Shown here: piece by piece, positions 8,614-16,378 of the stretch
How positions within the stretch are numbered: the stretch's first letter is position 1
Layout: each line of letters begins with the position of its first letter
DNA from: CAZVJA01 sp964626885
GTDB taxonomy: Bacteria > Planctomycetota > Planctomycetia > Planctomycetales > Planctomycetaceae
Direction of reading: 5' to 3'
Length of the DNA stretch: 37,073 nucleotides
NCBI GenBank assembly: GCA_964626885.1
Contig: CAZVJA010000027.1
Location: forward strand, 1-37,073
Position numbers and translations under genes: made by a program
Notes under the pieces: model-generated
What the model saw: only the letters and a program-made list of their open reading frames with translations
What the model was told of the DNA's origin: nothing
Databases searched by the model: none

Positions 8614-10284
8614 ATGATGAACAGGCGGATGGTAATTGCGCTGGGAGTAGCGGTCTTTACCGCGTCGGTGGCATTGGCGGATGAGTATTCCAGTTCGTCC
8701 GAGGAAAACGGTGAGCCCCGTGTTTTGGCGGCAGAGTCGTTGCCCGCCGAGGAACAAGGTTCAAGCTCTTCCCAATACGACCTGAGCGATCCCGAGTCGC
8801 AATTCCCCCAGTCGGGCAATAGCCAGTTTGTGTCTCAGGGGGTTCCTCCCGCTCCCTCGGGTGGCGGCACGCCGAGTTACGTCCCGGCACCAATGCCCGC
8901 GCCAACTCCACCACCAGCGGCTCCGAAGCCATTCAAGCCTCTCTTTTTTGACAACGATTTCAGTTACAAACGGAACCCGAATCACCCGCATGTCTGGGGT
9001 GAAGAGCTGAAGGAAATGCCGTTCTGCGACGACTGCGCCGATGACCGCTGGATTTCGTTCGGCGGCGAGTTGCGCTACCGATACATGGACGAAGATAACC
9101 GCTTGCGTCCCGGCGGACCGGGCCGATCTACCTACAATCTGTGGCGCTGGCGGAACTATGTCGACATGCGGTTCTCGAAGCAGTTCCGCGTGTACGTTGA
9201 AGGGATTGACGCGTCGATTTTCGACAATGAGTTGCCGGTCACGGGCATCGACAAGAACCGCTGGGATTTGCAGAACTACTTCTTCGATTTGCAGGTGGCT
9301 GAACTCAACGATCAATCGGTTTACTTCCGTTACGGTCGGCAAGAACTGCTGTACGGGAATCAACGGCTAGTCTCGCCGCTCGATTGGGCAAACACCCGCC
9401 GAAACTTTGAAGGCTTCAAGTTGTTCAGCAAAGGGCAGGCGTGGGACATTGACGCCTTCGCCGTGCAGCCGGTCAATACCGCCTCCGGCGGGTCGGTTGC
9501 GGAATTCGATAACAAGTTCGATCAGGTGGACGGCAGCCGGCACTTCAGCGGCGTGTATGCCAGTTATCATGGCGTGCAGAACAACGTCGCCGATTACTTC
9601 TGGCTGTGGGATCGCGAGACAGATTTCAACCTGACCGGAATTGACTACAGCCGCCAGACCGTCGGCACTCGGTGGTATCAGGATCGCCCGGTTACAGACG
9701 GCTGCGGAAACGTCTCACGGATCTGGCATACGGAAATTGAGGGTGGCTACCAGTTCGGCCACCAAGGGAGCAACACCGTGAAAGCGGGGTATTTCACCGC
9801 GGGAGGCGGCCACACCTGGAAAGCAATGCCCTGGTCGCCAAGCTTGTGGGCCTTCTATGACTGGGCCTCGGGCGATAAGGATCCGACCGACGACGAGAAC
9901 AACACGTTCTTCCAGGTCTTTCCGCTGGCACATGCCTATTTGGGTTGGATCGACAACGTCGCGCGGCAGAACATCAGCGACGTGAACATGCGGCTGGTCG
10001 TCAACCCGACACAGAAGCTTAGCGGGACCGTCTGGATGCACTGGATGGATCTCGATAACCAGAACGACTTCATCTACAACGTCGCCGGCGCACCAGTGGG
10101 AACGACCAACGTCGGCCGCGAGATCGGCGAGGAACTCGACCTGATGGCGAACTACCAGTTCAACACGAACTTCAGCGTGCAGGTCGCGTATCTCTGGTAC
10201 TGGTACGGGTCGGCTGTCGTGAACGGGCCGCTCAATCGGGACGATGCCAACCTGTTCTACGTGCAGACGACCCTGCAGTACTAG
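8614..10284 (+). CDS. Alginate-export-family outer-membrane beta-barrel protein
   Basis: A 556-aa protein with an N-terminal signal peptide (MMNRRMVIALG...VALADE, cut near residue 22). A Ser/Glu-rich region and a Pro-rich linker (residues about 75-110) follow. The rest is beta-strand-rich: ISFGGELRYRY, FRVYVEGIDA, YFRYGRQELLYG, RRNFEGFKLF, and a terminal aromatic strand ending LFYVQTTLQY, as in outer-membrane barrels. The RYRYMDE and YGRQELLYGNQRLV segments are typical of the alginate export family. GGGAGA precedes tandem ATGs at 8614 and 8617. In this family the name does not prove alginate as substrate; a general glycan or solute porin is equally possible. It ends 16 bases before the convergent small gene at 10301. 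Confidence 0.85.
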   Translation: MMNRRMVIALGVAVFTASVALADEYSSSSEENGEPRVLAAESLPAEEQGSSSSQYDLSDPESQFPQSGNSQFVSQGVPPAPSGGGTPSYVPAPMPAPTPPPAAPKPFKPLFFDNDFSYKRNPNHPHVWGEELKEMPFCDDCADDRWISFGGELRYRYMDEDNRLRPGGPGRSTYNLWRWRNYVDMRFSKQFRVYVEGIDASIFDNELPVTGIDKNRWDLQNYFFDLQVAELNDQSVYFRYGRQELLYGNQRLVSPLDWANTRRNFEGFKLFSKGQAWDIDAFAVQPVNTASGGSVAEFDNKFDQVDGSRHFSGVYASYHGVQNNVADYFWLWDRETDFNLTGIDYSRQTVGTRWYQDRPVTDGCGNVSRIWHTEIEGGYQFGHQGSNTVKAGYFTAGGGHTWKAMPWSPSLWAFYDWASGDKDPTDDENNTFFQVFPLAHAYLGWIDNVARQNISDVNMRLVVNPTQKLSGTVWMHWMDLDNQNDFIYNVAGAPVGTTNVGREIGEELDLMANYQFNTNFSVQVAYLWYWYGSAVVNGPLNRDDANLFYVQTTLQY

Positions 10285-10300
10285 GAGCCTGAGGCGGCAC

Positions 10301-10516
10301 TCAAGAACCCTTTTGCGATGGGGTTCTCTTTGCGGCCGTCGTCGCGGGCGGGGGAGTCTCGTCGGTCCGCGAGTCGTACTCGTCCATCAAAGTCGAGGGA
10401 CAGACTTCCTGCTGACCGCATTGCCGACAGACGATGCGCACCAAATCCGAACTTCCCAGACGCAGCTGGTGTTCCTGGCAGAGCTGATACAGTTCTTTGA
10501 GGTGCGTGCAGACCAT
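10301..10516 (-). CDS. Small Cys-rich protein, possible zinc-ribbon-like
   Basis: A 71-aa product. The ATG at 10516 is preceded by GGAG at nine bases spacing, and there is no earlier ATG, GTG or TTG before the upstream in-frame stop at 10583-10585. Cysteines occur at residues 3, 13, 30, 33 and 39 (VCRQCGQQEVCP), with histidines at 5 and 16, which could bind a metal. The C-terminal about 25 residues are Thr/Pro/Lys-rich and probably disordered. The helical first half (THLKELYQLCQEHQ) and the Cys cluster look like a real protein. It converges on the porin gene. I do not recognise a named family, and function is unknown. Confidence 0.6.
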   Translation of the reverse strand: MVCTHLKELYQLCQEHQLRLGSSDLVRIVCRQCGQQEVCPSTLMDEYDSRTDETPPPATTAAKRTPSQKGS

Positions 10517-10753
10517 AAAGTTGGCTCCGGCGGGCTTGAAGTACTGGAGACGGGGACGCGCTGGAACCTGCGTCGAACTGCCTCAATCGTATGACAGCCC
10601 ACATTCTTCGTCAATCGCGGATGCCGTGCGTTCGGCCACACGCTTCGTACCGACTTCAATCTCGCCGCGATTCCGGGGTTCACCGCTCCTGCCAAGAGGC
10701 TGGGCGATATGGCCCGTTTCGTGTAGTCTTAACGAAACGGACGGGAGCAGTGC

Positions 10754-11746
10754 ATGCCTTTCGGAAATAGGATGTGTCGAAGATCTGGTGGTGACGGCTG
10801 CCGACGGCGCGATCGTCGAACCGCTTCGAGATTCGTAGTGGTGGCTGTGCTGACGTCGCTTTTCAGCGTGATCCCCGCCGATGCAGAGGAATTGCAAGGA
10901 TCGTCGAAAGCCGTTACCGATGGTCTTACCGCGGCTGAGTCGCCCAATGCCAATTCGAATACCACGAAGGATTCCGTCGCCCGCGAATCCAAGCTGACGA
11001 AAACGGAATCTCAGTGGGGAGACTTGATCGGCAGGTTCGTGATCGAGGGAGACATACCAAAGCCGCAGCCGTTTTCGATCGAAAAAGATGTCGAATTCTG
11101 CTCGAAGCACAACCCGGCTGATGAGTCTTTGTTGATTCACCCGGAGAACCGCGGCATCGCGAACATCGTGGTGCGGCTCGAAACGAAGCGCGGGGGCAAT
11201 TTGCCGCGGGTGCACGACTCGTATCAGGAACACGAATCCGCCCGCGTGAAGCTCGAAAATAAGGGATGCCGCTTCTCACCGCATGTCTGCCTGCTGAGAA
11301 CCTCGCAGACTCTTGTGATCTCGAACGAGGATTCGGTCGCGCACAACACTGCCGCTTACCTTAACCGGAACGATCCATTCAATGAGGTCACTGCTCCCGG
11401 GAAGTCGACCGAGCGGAATATCGAGTTGATCGAGCGCCAGCCCGTTAAGGTCGCCTGCTCGATTCATCCTTGGATGATGGGCTGGCTGGTGGTCAGCGAT
11501 CATCCTTACGCGGCGGTGACAGACGCCGACGGGCGCTTTCGAATTCGCCAACTTCCCGTGGGAGAGCATACCGTTCAGATTTGGCAGGAAAAAGCGGGCG
11601 TGATCACGCGCGGTATGCGTGACGGCAAGCCGATCGAATGGAAACGTGGCCGGGTCACGCTGACGATCCAACCGGGCGAAAACAACCTGGGAGAAATCCA
11701 CATTCCGGCAATCGTTTTCAGCCCCGCGGAAGAAGCCGGCGGTTGA
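10754..11746 (+). CDS. Secreted cupredoxin-like protein with C-terminal regulatory-like beta domain
   Basis: A 330-aa protein. Residues about 1-45 are basic then hydrophobic and end in a plausible signal cleavage (VIPADAEE). The central part (about 95-245) looks like a cupredoxin: His197 in VAHNTAA and Cys235, His238 and a Met in CSIHPWMM match the usual order of type-1 copper ligands. An additional FCSKHN lies near residue 114. Residues about 255-285 (TDADGRFRIRQLPVGEHTVQIW) resemble the carboxypeptidase-regulatory-like fold. The ATG at 10754 follows GGGAG; Met7 is an alternative. It probably binds copper and may carry electrons outside the cytoplasm. No partner oxidoreductase is adjacent. 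A terminator follows at 11762-11798. Confidence 0.75.
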   Translation: MPFGNRMCRRSGGDGCRRRDRRTASRFVVVAVLTSLFSVIPADAEELQGSSKAVTDGLTAAESPNANSNTTKDSVARESKLTKTESQWGDLIGRFVIEGDIPKPQPFSIEKDVEFCSKHNPADESLLIHPENRGIANIVVRLETKRGGNLPRVHDSYQEHESARVKLENKGCRFSPHVCLLRTSQTLVISNEDSVAHNTAAYLNRNDPFNEVTAPGKSTERNIELIERQPVKVACSIHPWMMGWLVVSDHPYAAVTDADGRFRIRQLPVGEHTVQIWQEKAGVITRGMRDGKPIEWKRGRVTLTIQPGENNLGEIHIPAIVFSPAEEAGG

Positions 11747-11761
11747 TCTCCCGGCTTATTG

Positions 11762-11798
11762 GAACGCGAGTTTAGGTGCCGCGTTCGATTTTTATTTT
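11762..11798 (+). terminator. Rho-independent terminator after the cupredoxin-like gene
   Basis: GAACGCG (11762-11768) pairs perfectly with CGCGTTC (11780-11786) around an 11-base loop. GATTTTTATTTT follows. The T-rich tail overlaps the stop codon of the convergent aroE gene. Confidence 0.7.
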
Positions 11799-12649
11799 CC
11801 GAAAACTTCCTCGAGCGCTTCGCGCATGCAGTTCGGGTCCGGGTCGATGCCGGTCCAGAGCCGAAAGCCGATGACCCCTTGGTTGACCAGCATTCCCAAT
11901 CCGTCGAGTACTTTGCAGCCGCGCGCCCGCGCCTCGCGAACGAGGACCGTCGTCGGCGGGTTGGGAATGACGTCAGCCACGACCATTTCGGGTTTCAAGG
12001 TTTCGAGAACCAGCGGCAACCGGGCATCGACGTCGGGAAATAAACCGATCGACGTGGCGTTGATGACAACGTCGGTCCCGGCGGGAATCGCATAGTTTCC
12101 TTCCCACGGGACGAACTTTGATCGGACGCGCAGCTTTTCTTTCAACAGTTTGACCAACGATTCTCCCCGTTCCCGCGAGCGGTTGACGACGGTGATTTCC
12201 GCGGCCCCGGCGATTGCTGTTTCAACTCCGATGGCTCGCGCCGCGCCCCCCGCGCCGAACATCACGATTGACTTACCGGCCGGATCAGTGACACCGCGGA
12301 GTGATTGCACGAATCCCTTGCCGTCGGTATTTTCGCCGATCAGGTCATTTCCCTCGCGGACGATGCAATTGACTGCCCCCATCAACGCCGCCGCTTCCGT
12401 CAGGCGGTCAAGCAGGGGAATGACCGCGACCTTGTGGGGGATGGTCAGGTTTCCGCCGCGAAACCCCATTGCCCGCATGCCGCGCACGGCGTCGGGAAGA
12501 TCGGCGGGCGATACTTCGATCGTGAGGTAACGCCAGTCGAGCCCGTGCCGCGCGAAGGCTCGTTCGATCATGTATTGAGTCGGATTTTCCGCGACCGGCT
12601 GGCCGAAGACGGAGACGAGCTCTTGCTTGAAGGATCGCGGGGCGTTCAT
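11792..12649 (-). CDS. aroE: Shikimate dehydrogenase (NADP+)-type protein
   Basis: A 285-aa protein of normal family length. It would reduce 3-dehydroshikimate to shikimate with NADPH in the chorismate pathway. The start chosen is the ATG at 12649, just before VSVFGQPV; an upstream in-frame ATG at 12772 would run into the divergent methyltransferase gene. Conserved elements are NLTIPHK (substrate Asn, Thr and catalytic Lys), GAVNC, ENTDG (catalytic Asp), GAGGAARAI for the nucleotide, NRSRERG for the 2'-phosphate side, and GMLVNQG with the substrate Gln. The N-terminal substrate loop is unusual: where E. coli AroE has AHSKSP, with two shikimate-binding serines, this protein has AENPTQ. The overall match is strong, but substrate preference could differ. 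Confidence 0.88.
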   Translation of the reverse strand: MNAPRSFKQELVSVFGQPVAENPTQYMIERAFARHGLDWRYLTIEVSPADLPDAVRGMRAMGFRGGNLTIPHKVAVIPLLDRLTEAAALMGAVNCIVREGNDLIGENTDGKGFVQSLRGVTDPAGKSIVMFGAGGAARAIGVETAIAGAAEITVVNRSRERGESLVKLLKEKLRVRSKFVPWEGNYAIPAGTDVVINATSIGLFPDVDARLPLVLETLKPEMVVADVIPNPPTTVLVREARARGCKVLDGLGMLVNQGVIGFRLWTGIDPDPNCMREALEEVFGK

Positions 12650-12732
12650 GATCTTATCCACAACAGACCGACGGCGTTTCGACAACGAACAACACTCTGT
12701 ATGCTGCAGCATCTTTGGAGAGAATTCAACGC

Positions 12733-13530
12733 ATGACCGAGACCTTCGCGGCACACCTCTACGACTTTCCAAAGTATTACGATCTGGTGTACGGCTCTGA
12801 CTGGAAAGCGGAGTTCGATTTTCTGCGGGTCTGCTTCGAGAAACACGCCCGTCGGCGAGTGCGCCGCCTGTTCGAGCCAGCCTGCGGTACCGGCCGGCTG
12901 ATGATCAAGTTCGCGCAAGCGGGCTACAAAGTGTCGGGGAACGATCTCAATGTCAAAGCGGTGGCATATTGCAATGCTCGGCTCCGGCGGCATGAATTTC
13001 CCGCATCGGCGTTCGTGGGCGATATGGCTGACTTCCGTGTGAAACAACCGTGCGATGCGGCTTATTGTCCGATCAACGGTTTCCGGCATCTGATGTCGGA
13101 CCGAGCCGCGGAGAATCATCTGCGTTGTGTCGCGAAGGCACTGGCACCCGGGGGATTGTACCTGCTCTGCCTGCATCTCACGCCGACCGTGGGTGAACGA
13201 GTCAATGAGGAATCATGGTCAGCGCGGCGGGGAAATCTCGCGGTCATCTCCTCGATGTGGTCCGAGAGCATCGACCTCCGCAAGCGGAACGAAGTGATCG
13301 GCATGACGTTCGATGTCTACACGCCGACAGCCCAACTCAAAATCAACGACTTCATGGACTATCGCACTTACACGGCGCGGCAGATGTCGCGACTGATGGC
13401 GCGGGTGCCGGCTCTGGAAGTCGTCGAAACTTACGACTTCTGCTACGACATAGATGACCCGATCGAAATCGGCCCGGAGACCGAGGACGTTGTCTACGTG
13501 TTGCGAAAACGGGCCAGAGGTCCGAAATAG
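12733..13530 (+). CDS. Class I SAM-dependent methyltransferase
   Basis: A 265-aa protein. The ATG at 12733 is preceded by GGAGAG; an in-frame TTG at 12715 is less likely. Motif I is LFEPACGTGRLMIKF and the acidic end of strand 2 is VSGNDLN. GDMADFR follows, then a post-motif region with PGGLYLLCLHL, the standard order of the Rossmann-like methyltransferase fold. The C-terminal half contains a beta-rich region (MTFDVYTPTAQLKIN, MDYRTYTARQM), as in small-molecule methyltransferases. No membrane segment is visible. The acceptor is unknown. It is divergent from aroE with 83 bases between starts, which probably holds both promoters. Confidence 0.85.
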   Translation: MTETFAAHLYDFPKYYDLVYGSDWKAEFDFLRVCFEKHARRRVRRLFEPACGTGRLMIKFAQAGYKVSGNDLNVKAVAYCNARLRRHEFPASAFVGDMADFRVKQPCDAAYCPINGFRHLMSDRAAENHLRCVAKALAPGGLYLLCLHLTPTVGERVNEESWSARRGNLAVISSMWSESIDLRKRNEVIGMTFDVYTPTAQLKINDFMDYRTYTARQMSRLMARVPALEVVETYDFCYDIDDPIEIGPETEDVVYVLRKRARGPK

Positions 13531-13586
13531 AGTCCCGAACAGCATGTGGCCGGGCAAGAGGGAAGTCGGAGCTGTAATGTAAATTA

Positions 13587-13871
13587 TTAGGAACGGCTTC
13601 TCCGACGCACGTCGCACATCGATACGGACAATTCCATTTCTCGGTGCAGTTCTGTCGGGGCGGTGCGCGCCTGTTCGAGAGTTGCCTGGGAATAATCGGT
13701 GAATCCCAAGTCAAACAGATGCATTCCCGTTGTTTGGTAGCCGATCGCTTTGAGAATCTCCGCGACCAGATACTTCCCCACCTTCGGCAGGCTGGTGATC
13801 AGGATGCGGTACTGCGGGGGCTGTTGCTCAAACAGGACGTTGGGTATCGGGATTCCCTTATTCGTCGCCAT
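13587..13871 (-). pseudogene. Probable truncated remnant of a sulfotransferase-like gene
   Basis: This 94-codon frame opens with an ATG that overlaps the end of scpB (ATG at 13871-13869, scpB TAA at 13860-13858). Its first about 70 residues read like the start of a P-loop sulfotransferase: RILITSLPKVGKYLVAEIL followed by IGYQTTGMHLFD. In intact members the phosphosulfate loop is normally P-K/R-S-G-T; here it is PKVGKY. After TELHREMEL the frame turns into an Arg-rich tail without family character and stops, while intact enzymes are usually over 250 residues. I see no continuation in other frames before the convergent methyltransferase gene. It could instead be a short functional protein. The sulfotransferase link is by pattern recognition only. 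Confidence 0.5.
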
Positions 13872-14718
13872 CCTCATCGTCGTCGTCCTCGTCATCCTCC
13901 TCATCGAAGTCTTCATCGTCCTCCAGATCGTCGTCCTCCAAGTCTTCATTCACCTCGTCGGACGTGTCGGTCGATGCGGCAGGTTGTGAGCCCCCCGGCT
14001 TGCGGAGTTGCTCCGCCATCGGAAGCTCATTCAAATGACGCAGTCCAAACGTTTCGAGAAAACGGCGAGTTGTTTCATACAGGTAGGGACGTCCAAGAGA
14101 GTCGTCTTCACCGGCGATGCGGACGAGTCCCCGTTCCATGAGTTGCTTGAGCATTTCGGTGCATTGCACCCCGCGCAGAGATTCGATGTCGGCCCGCGTG
14201 ATCGGTTGGCGATAGGCGACGATGGTAAGCGTTTCCAGTGCAGGGGGTGAAAGTTTGAGCTCGAGCTGGCGCTGATGCAGCCGGCCGAGCCAGGTGGCAA
14301 AGATCGGCCGGGTCAACATCTGGTACCCGCTGGCCACATGCTCGATGCGAAATGACGAACCCCCTGCGTCGTAAGAGTGATTCAGCAGTTGGATGAGCCT
14401 GGTTGCCTCAGCGGCGTCAGCCAGTGTGGCATGCTGAGCGAGTTTCCGGGCCGTGAGTGGAGAATCGCTGACGAACAAGGCGGCTTCGAGCCGTGCCAAC
14501 TTATCCGTGCGGCGAAGCCCGCCCGTTTCCGTGGGGCCGACAAGCGTCTCCTTTGCCGAGTGGACGGGTGATCGGCGGAAGAAGAGGCGTTTTTGCAGTG
14601 AATCGGAGGACGCGGACGATCGGTGCTCGACGGGCGAAGTGGATTCGCTCGATTGGTCAATGAGGCGTCCCGCTCCAGCGGCAAGAGGGAACGAACCCCG
14701 AAGAAGGTACGGGGTCAT
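13858..14718 (-). CDS. scpB: Segregation and condensation protein B
   Basis: A 286-aa protein. ScpB dimers join ScpA and the SMC ATPase to form the bacterial condensin that compacts and separates chromosomes. Residues about 75-230 carry the two winged-helix domains: KLARLEAALFVSDSPLT, SYDAGGSSFRIEHVASGYQML, then LSPPALETLTIVAYRQPITR, IESLRGV, LMERGLVRIAGEDDSLGRPYLYETT and FLETFGL. Two extensions are unusual: about 70 Ser/Arg-rich N-terminal residues and a C-terminal tail of about 35 almost purely Asp/Glu residues. The ATG at 14718 lies 7 bases after the stop of the 404-aa gene, suggesting co-transcription. No scpA is present in the window. Confidence 0.93.
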   Translation of the reverse strand: MTPYLLRGSFPLAAGAGRLIDQSSESTSPVEHRSSASSDSLQKRLFFRRSPVHSAKETLVGPTETGGLRRTDKLARLEAALFVSDSPLTARKLAQHATLADAAEATRLIQLLNHSYDAGGSSFRIEHVASGYQMLTRPIFATWLGRLHQRQLELKLSPPALETLTIVAYRQPITRADIESLRGVQCTEMLKQLMERGLVRIAGEDDSLGRPYLYETTRRFLETFGLRHLNELPMAEQLRKPGGSQPAASTDTSDEVNEDLEDDDLEDDEDFDEEDDEDDDDEDGDE

Positions 14719-14725
14719 CGCGCGG

Positions 14726-15940
14726 TCACCGTGTTTCGTTCTCGGCCATCCAGTCTTCGATTTGGGTCAACACCTTCTCGACGGCGCGCAACGGTTCGGG
14801 TGCCTCAGCCTCAAATCGTCGAGTGACACGCTGCATATCCGGGTGAGCGTACGCACAACTGAAGAGGAACTCCCCTTCGGTTTGTCCCGGCTCGAGATTG
14901 TACTGCCGGATGCCGAGCCCGTTGAGCCGCTGCACAGCCGTTTTCCATGTCAGCGGACCGCGGCGTTCAATGCGTTCCGTCGCGACCTCGACACCCCGCT
15001 TGGCACGAGACAAAGCGTTGGAAGGATTCTGCTGTTGATCGGCGCGTTTGCCGAGCGATGCGACAACTTCGCCGTTCTTCGATGAGCTTCCGGCTGCATC
15101 GGCGAACGGATTGTCCGTGCTGGATTCGCTGCTTTTGGCGTTGCGAGTTTTTTTCGATTCGGCCGGCGCCTGATCATCGAACAGCCGTGCTGTATCGTCG
15201 GCGGATGAGTTGCGAGTGAGCGCCTGCCCCTTAGTGCGAGCCGATCGATCGATGCCATCGGAGTTAAAATCGTCGTTTGAGTTGTTGGCCCGAATGTCGA
15301 TTTGCGATTCCTTTGCATCCGCGAAATCTTGCCGGTTATGGACTTCGTTCTCCGGATCTTGAACCGGCTGGTGATCCGCGTCTTTGCGGGTAGGCTCCGC
15401 GGCGGATTGTTCCACCTGGGAGAAGCTCTGGTCGAGTTCCCACCCGGGGAATTCCCGCGGTGCGGAGTTACTGTTTGTAGGGGGATCATTCGGTTCGCTG
15501 ACCCGTCGGCGGTCGCGAAGTTGATTCGCCGTGGCCCGGTCGAATTCCGCGAAAGGATCGTTGCCGGCGGTGTTCTTATCGGTGATTTCGTCGCGTGGGA
15601 TGAATCGCCGAGTGGCGTCGTTTGCGGAATGATTGTCGTGGCTGTCGCGCGGCGAACTCGCGGAACTCATGGCGTGAGGGTTTCGCGGGACAGCGGGTTC
15701 GTGCGATTGTCGATCCTTCGACGTCTTTTCCTTCGCAAGTTTGAGTTCATCTCCCTTCGCGAATCGGGCATTCTCGCCGAGTCCTGAATCGCGATCCTGC
15801 TCGATCTCATCGCCCGGACGAGAGGACGATGCGGCCAACGGAGCGAATTGCGGAACGCCGAAAATCGCGAGTAGCGGGACGGCGACGAGCGGAACAAGCA
15901 TTAACAGCGTGGCCAATGGGCCATTCGACGAGCCTTGCAT
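14726..15940 (-). CDS. Signal-anchored low-complexity protein with conserved C-terminal domain, hypothetical
   Basis: A 404-aa product. The ATG at 15940 has GGAGG ten bases upstream. Residues about 8-35 are hydrophobic (LATLLMLVPLVAVPLLAIFGV) and act as signal or anchor. Residues about 38-320 are Asp/Asn/Ser/Arg-rich and probably disordered. The last about 75 residues are compact (TWKTAVQRLNGLGI, EGEFLFSCAYAHPDM, RFEAEAPEPLRAVEKVLTQI) and look like the functional part. I recognise no family. It precedes scpB by 7 bases on the same strand; whether it has a role with condensin is unknown. Confidence 0.7.
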   Translation of the reverse strand: MQGSSNGPLATLLMLVPLVAVPLLAIFGVPQFAPLAASSSRPGDEIEQDRDSGLGENARFAKGDELKLAKEKTSKDRQSHEPAVPRNPHAMSSASSPRDSHDNHSANDATRRFIPRDEITDKNTAGNDPFAEFDRATANQLRDRRRVSEPNDPPTNSNSAPREFPGWELDQSFSQVEQSAAEPTRKDADHQPVQDPENEVHNRQDFADAKESQIDIRANNSNDDFNSDGIDRSARTKGQALTRNSSADDTARLFDDQAPAESKKTRNAKSSESSTDNPFADAAGSSSKNGEVVASLGKRADQQQNPSNALSRAKRGVEVATERIERRGPLTWKTAVQRLNGLGIRQYNLEPGQTEGEFLFSCAYAHPDMQRVTRRFEAEAPEPLRAVEKVLTQIEDWMAENETR

Positions 15941-16378
15941 GCGCGGGGTACCTCCATGCGCGACCGCGACAAACGATCTGGGTCTGCCTCCCGTAAGATT
16001 CTGGGTCTACGGGGGCGGCGGAATGTACCGCATGGTCCGGCTTCTCACAATCGCAATTCCGCGGACCGGCTAGACGACGCCAGCCAGTGAGTTTCGTCGA
16101 GGTATCGAATTTGCATTTTGGGGGAAGTGTGCCGGTGCGCTCAGCGAACCGGCTTTCGTGGAAAATTCGGAACCTGTGTCCTCGCAGGGGTTTATTTCCG
16201 AGCCCGGGTTCCGTGGTGCGGCCTTGTCTTGTACGATTTGCCCGGGACAATGTAAAAACCACATGATTCCATGCGGAGCAGCCGGGAGAAGTGCGGGCAA
16301 ATTGCCCGAGTAACAACCGTTCCTTCGGGTCGGTGGACAGCTCTCAAGACCAACAGTTCGATTTGTCGGAAAGCTACC
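15941..16378. other. Divergent intergenic region between the 15940 and 16379 genes
   Basis: This 438-base stretch holds the leaders of two divergently transcribed secreted-protein genes. Apart from the ribosome binding sites I see only one small hairpin: CCCGTA (15990-15995) with TACGGG (16008-16013). Short frames here lack a plausible start and composition, and no RNA gene was recognised. Confidence 0.5.

Noticed and set aside
10517..10582. Possible N-terminal extension of the small Cys-rich protein
   Set aside because: The upstream frame is open and reads protein-like, but it has no ATG, GTG or TTG before the stop at 10583-10585, while the ATG at 10516 has a well placed GGAG.
13858..13960. 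Acidic repeat-like codons at the end of scpB as a tandem repeat or CRISPR
   Set aside because: It is coding sequence for an Asp/Glu tail with irregular units and no spacers.
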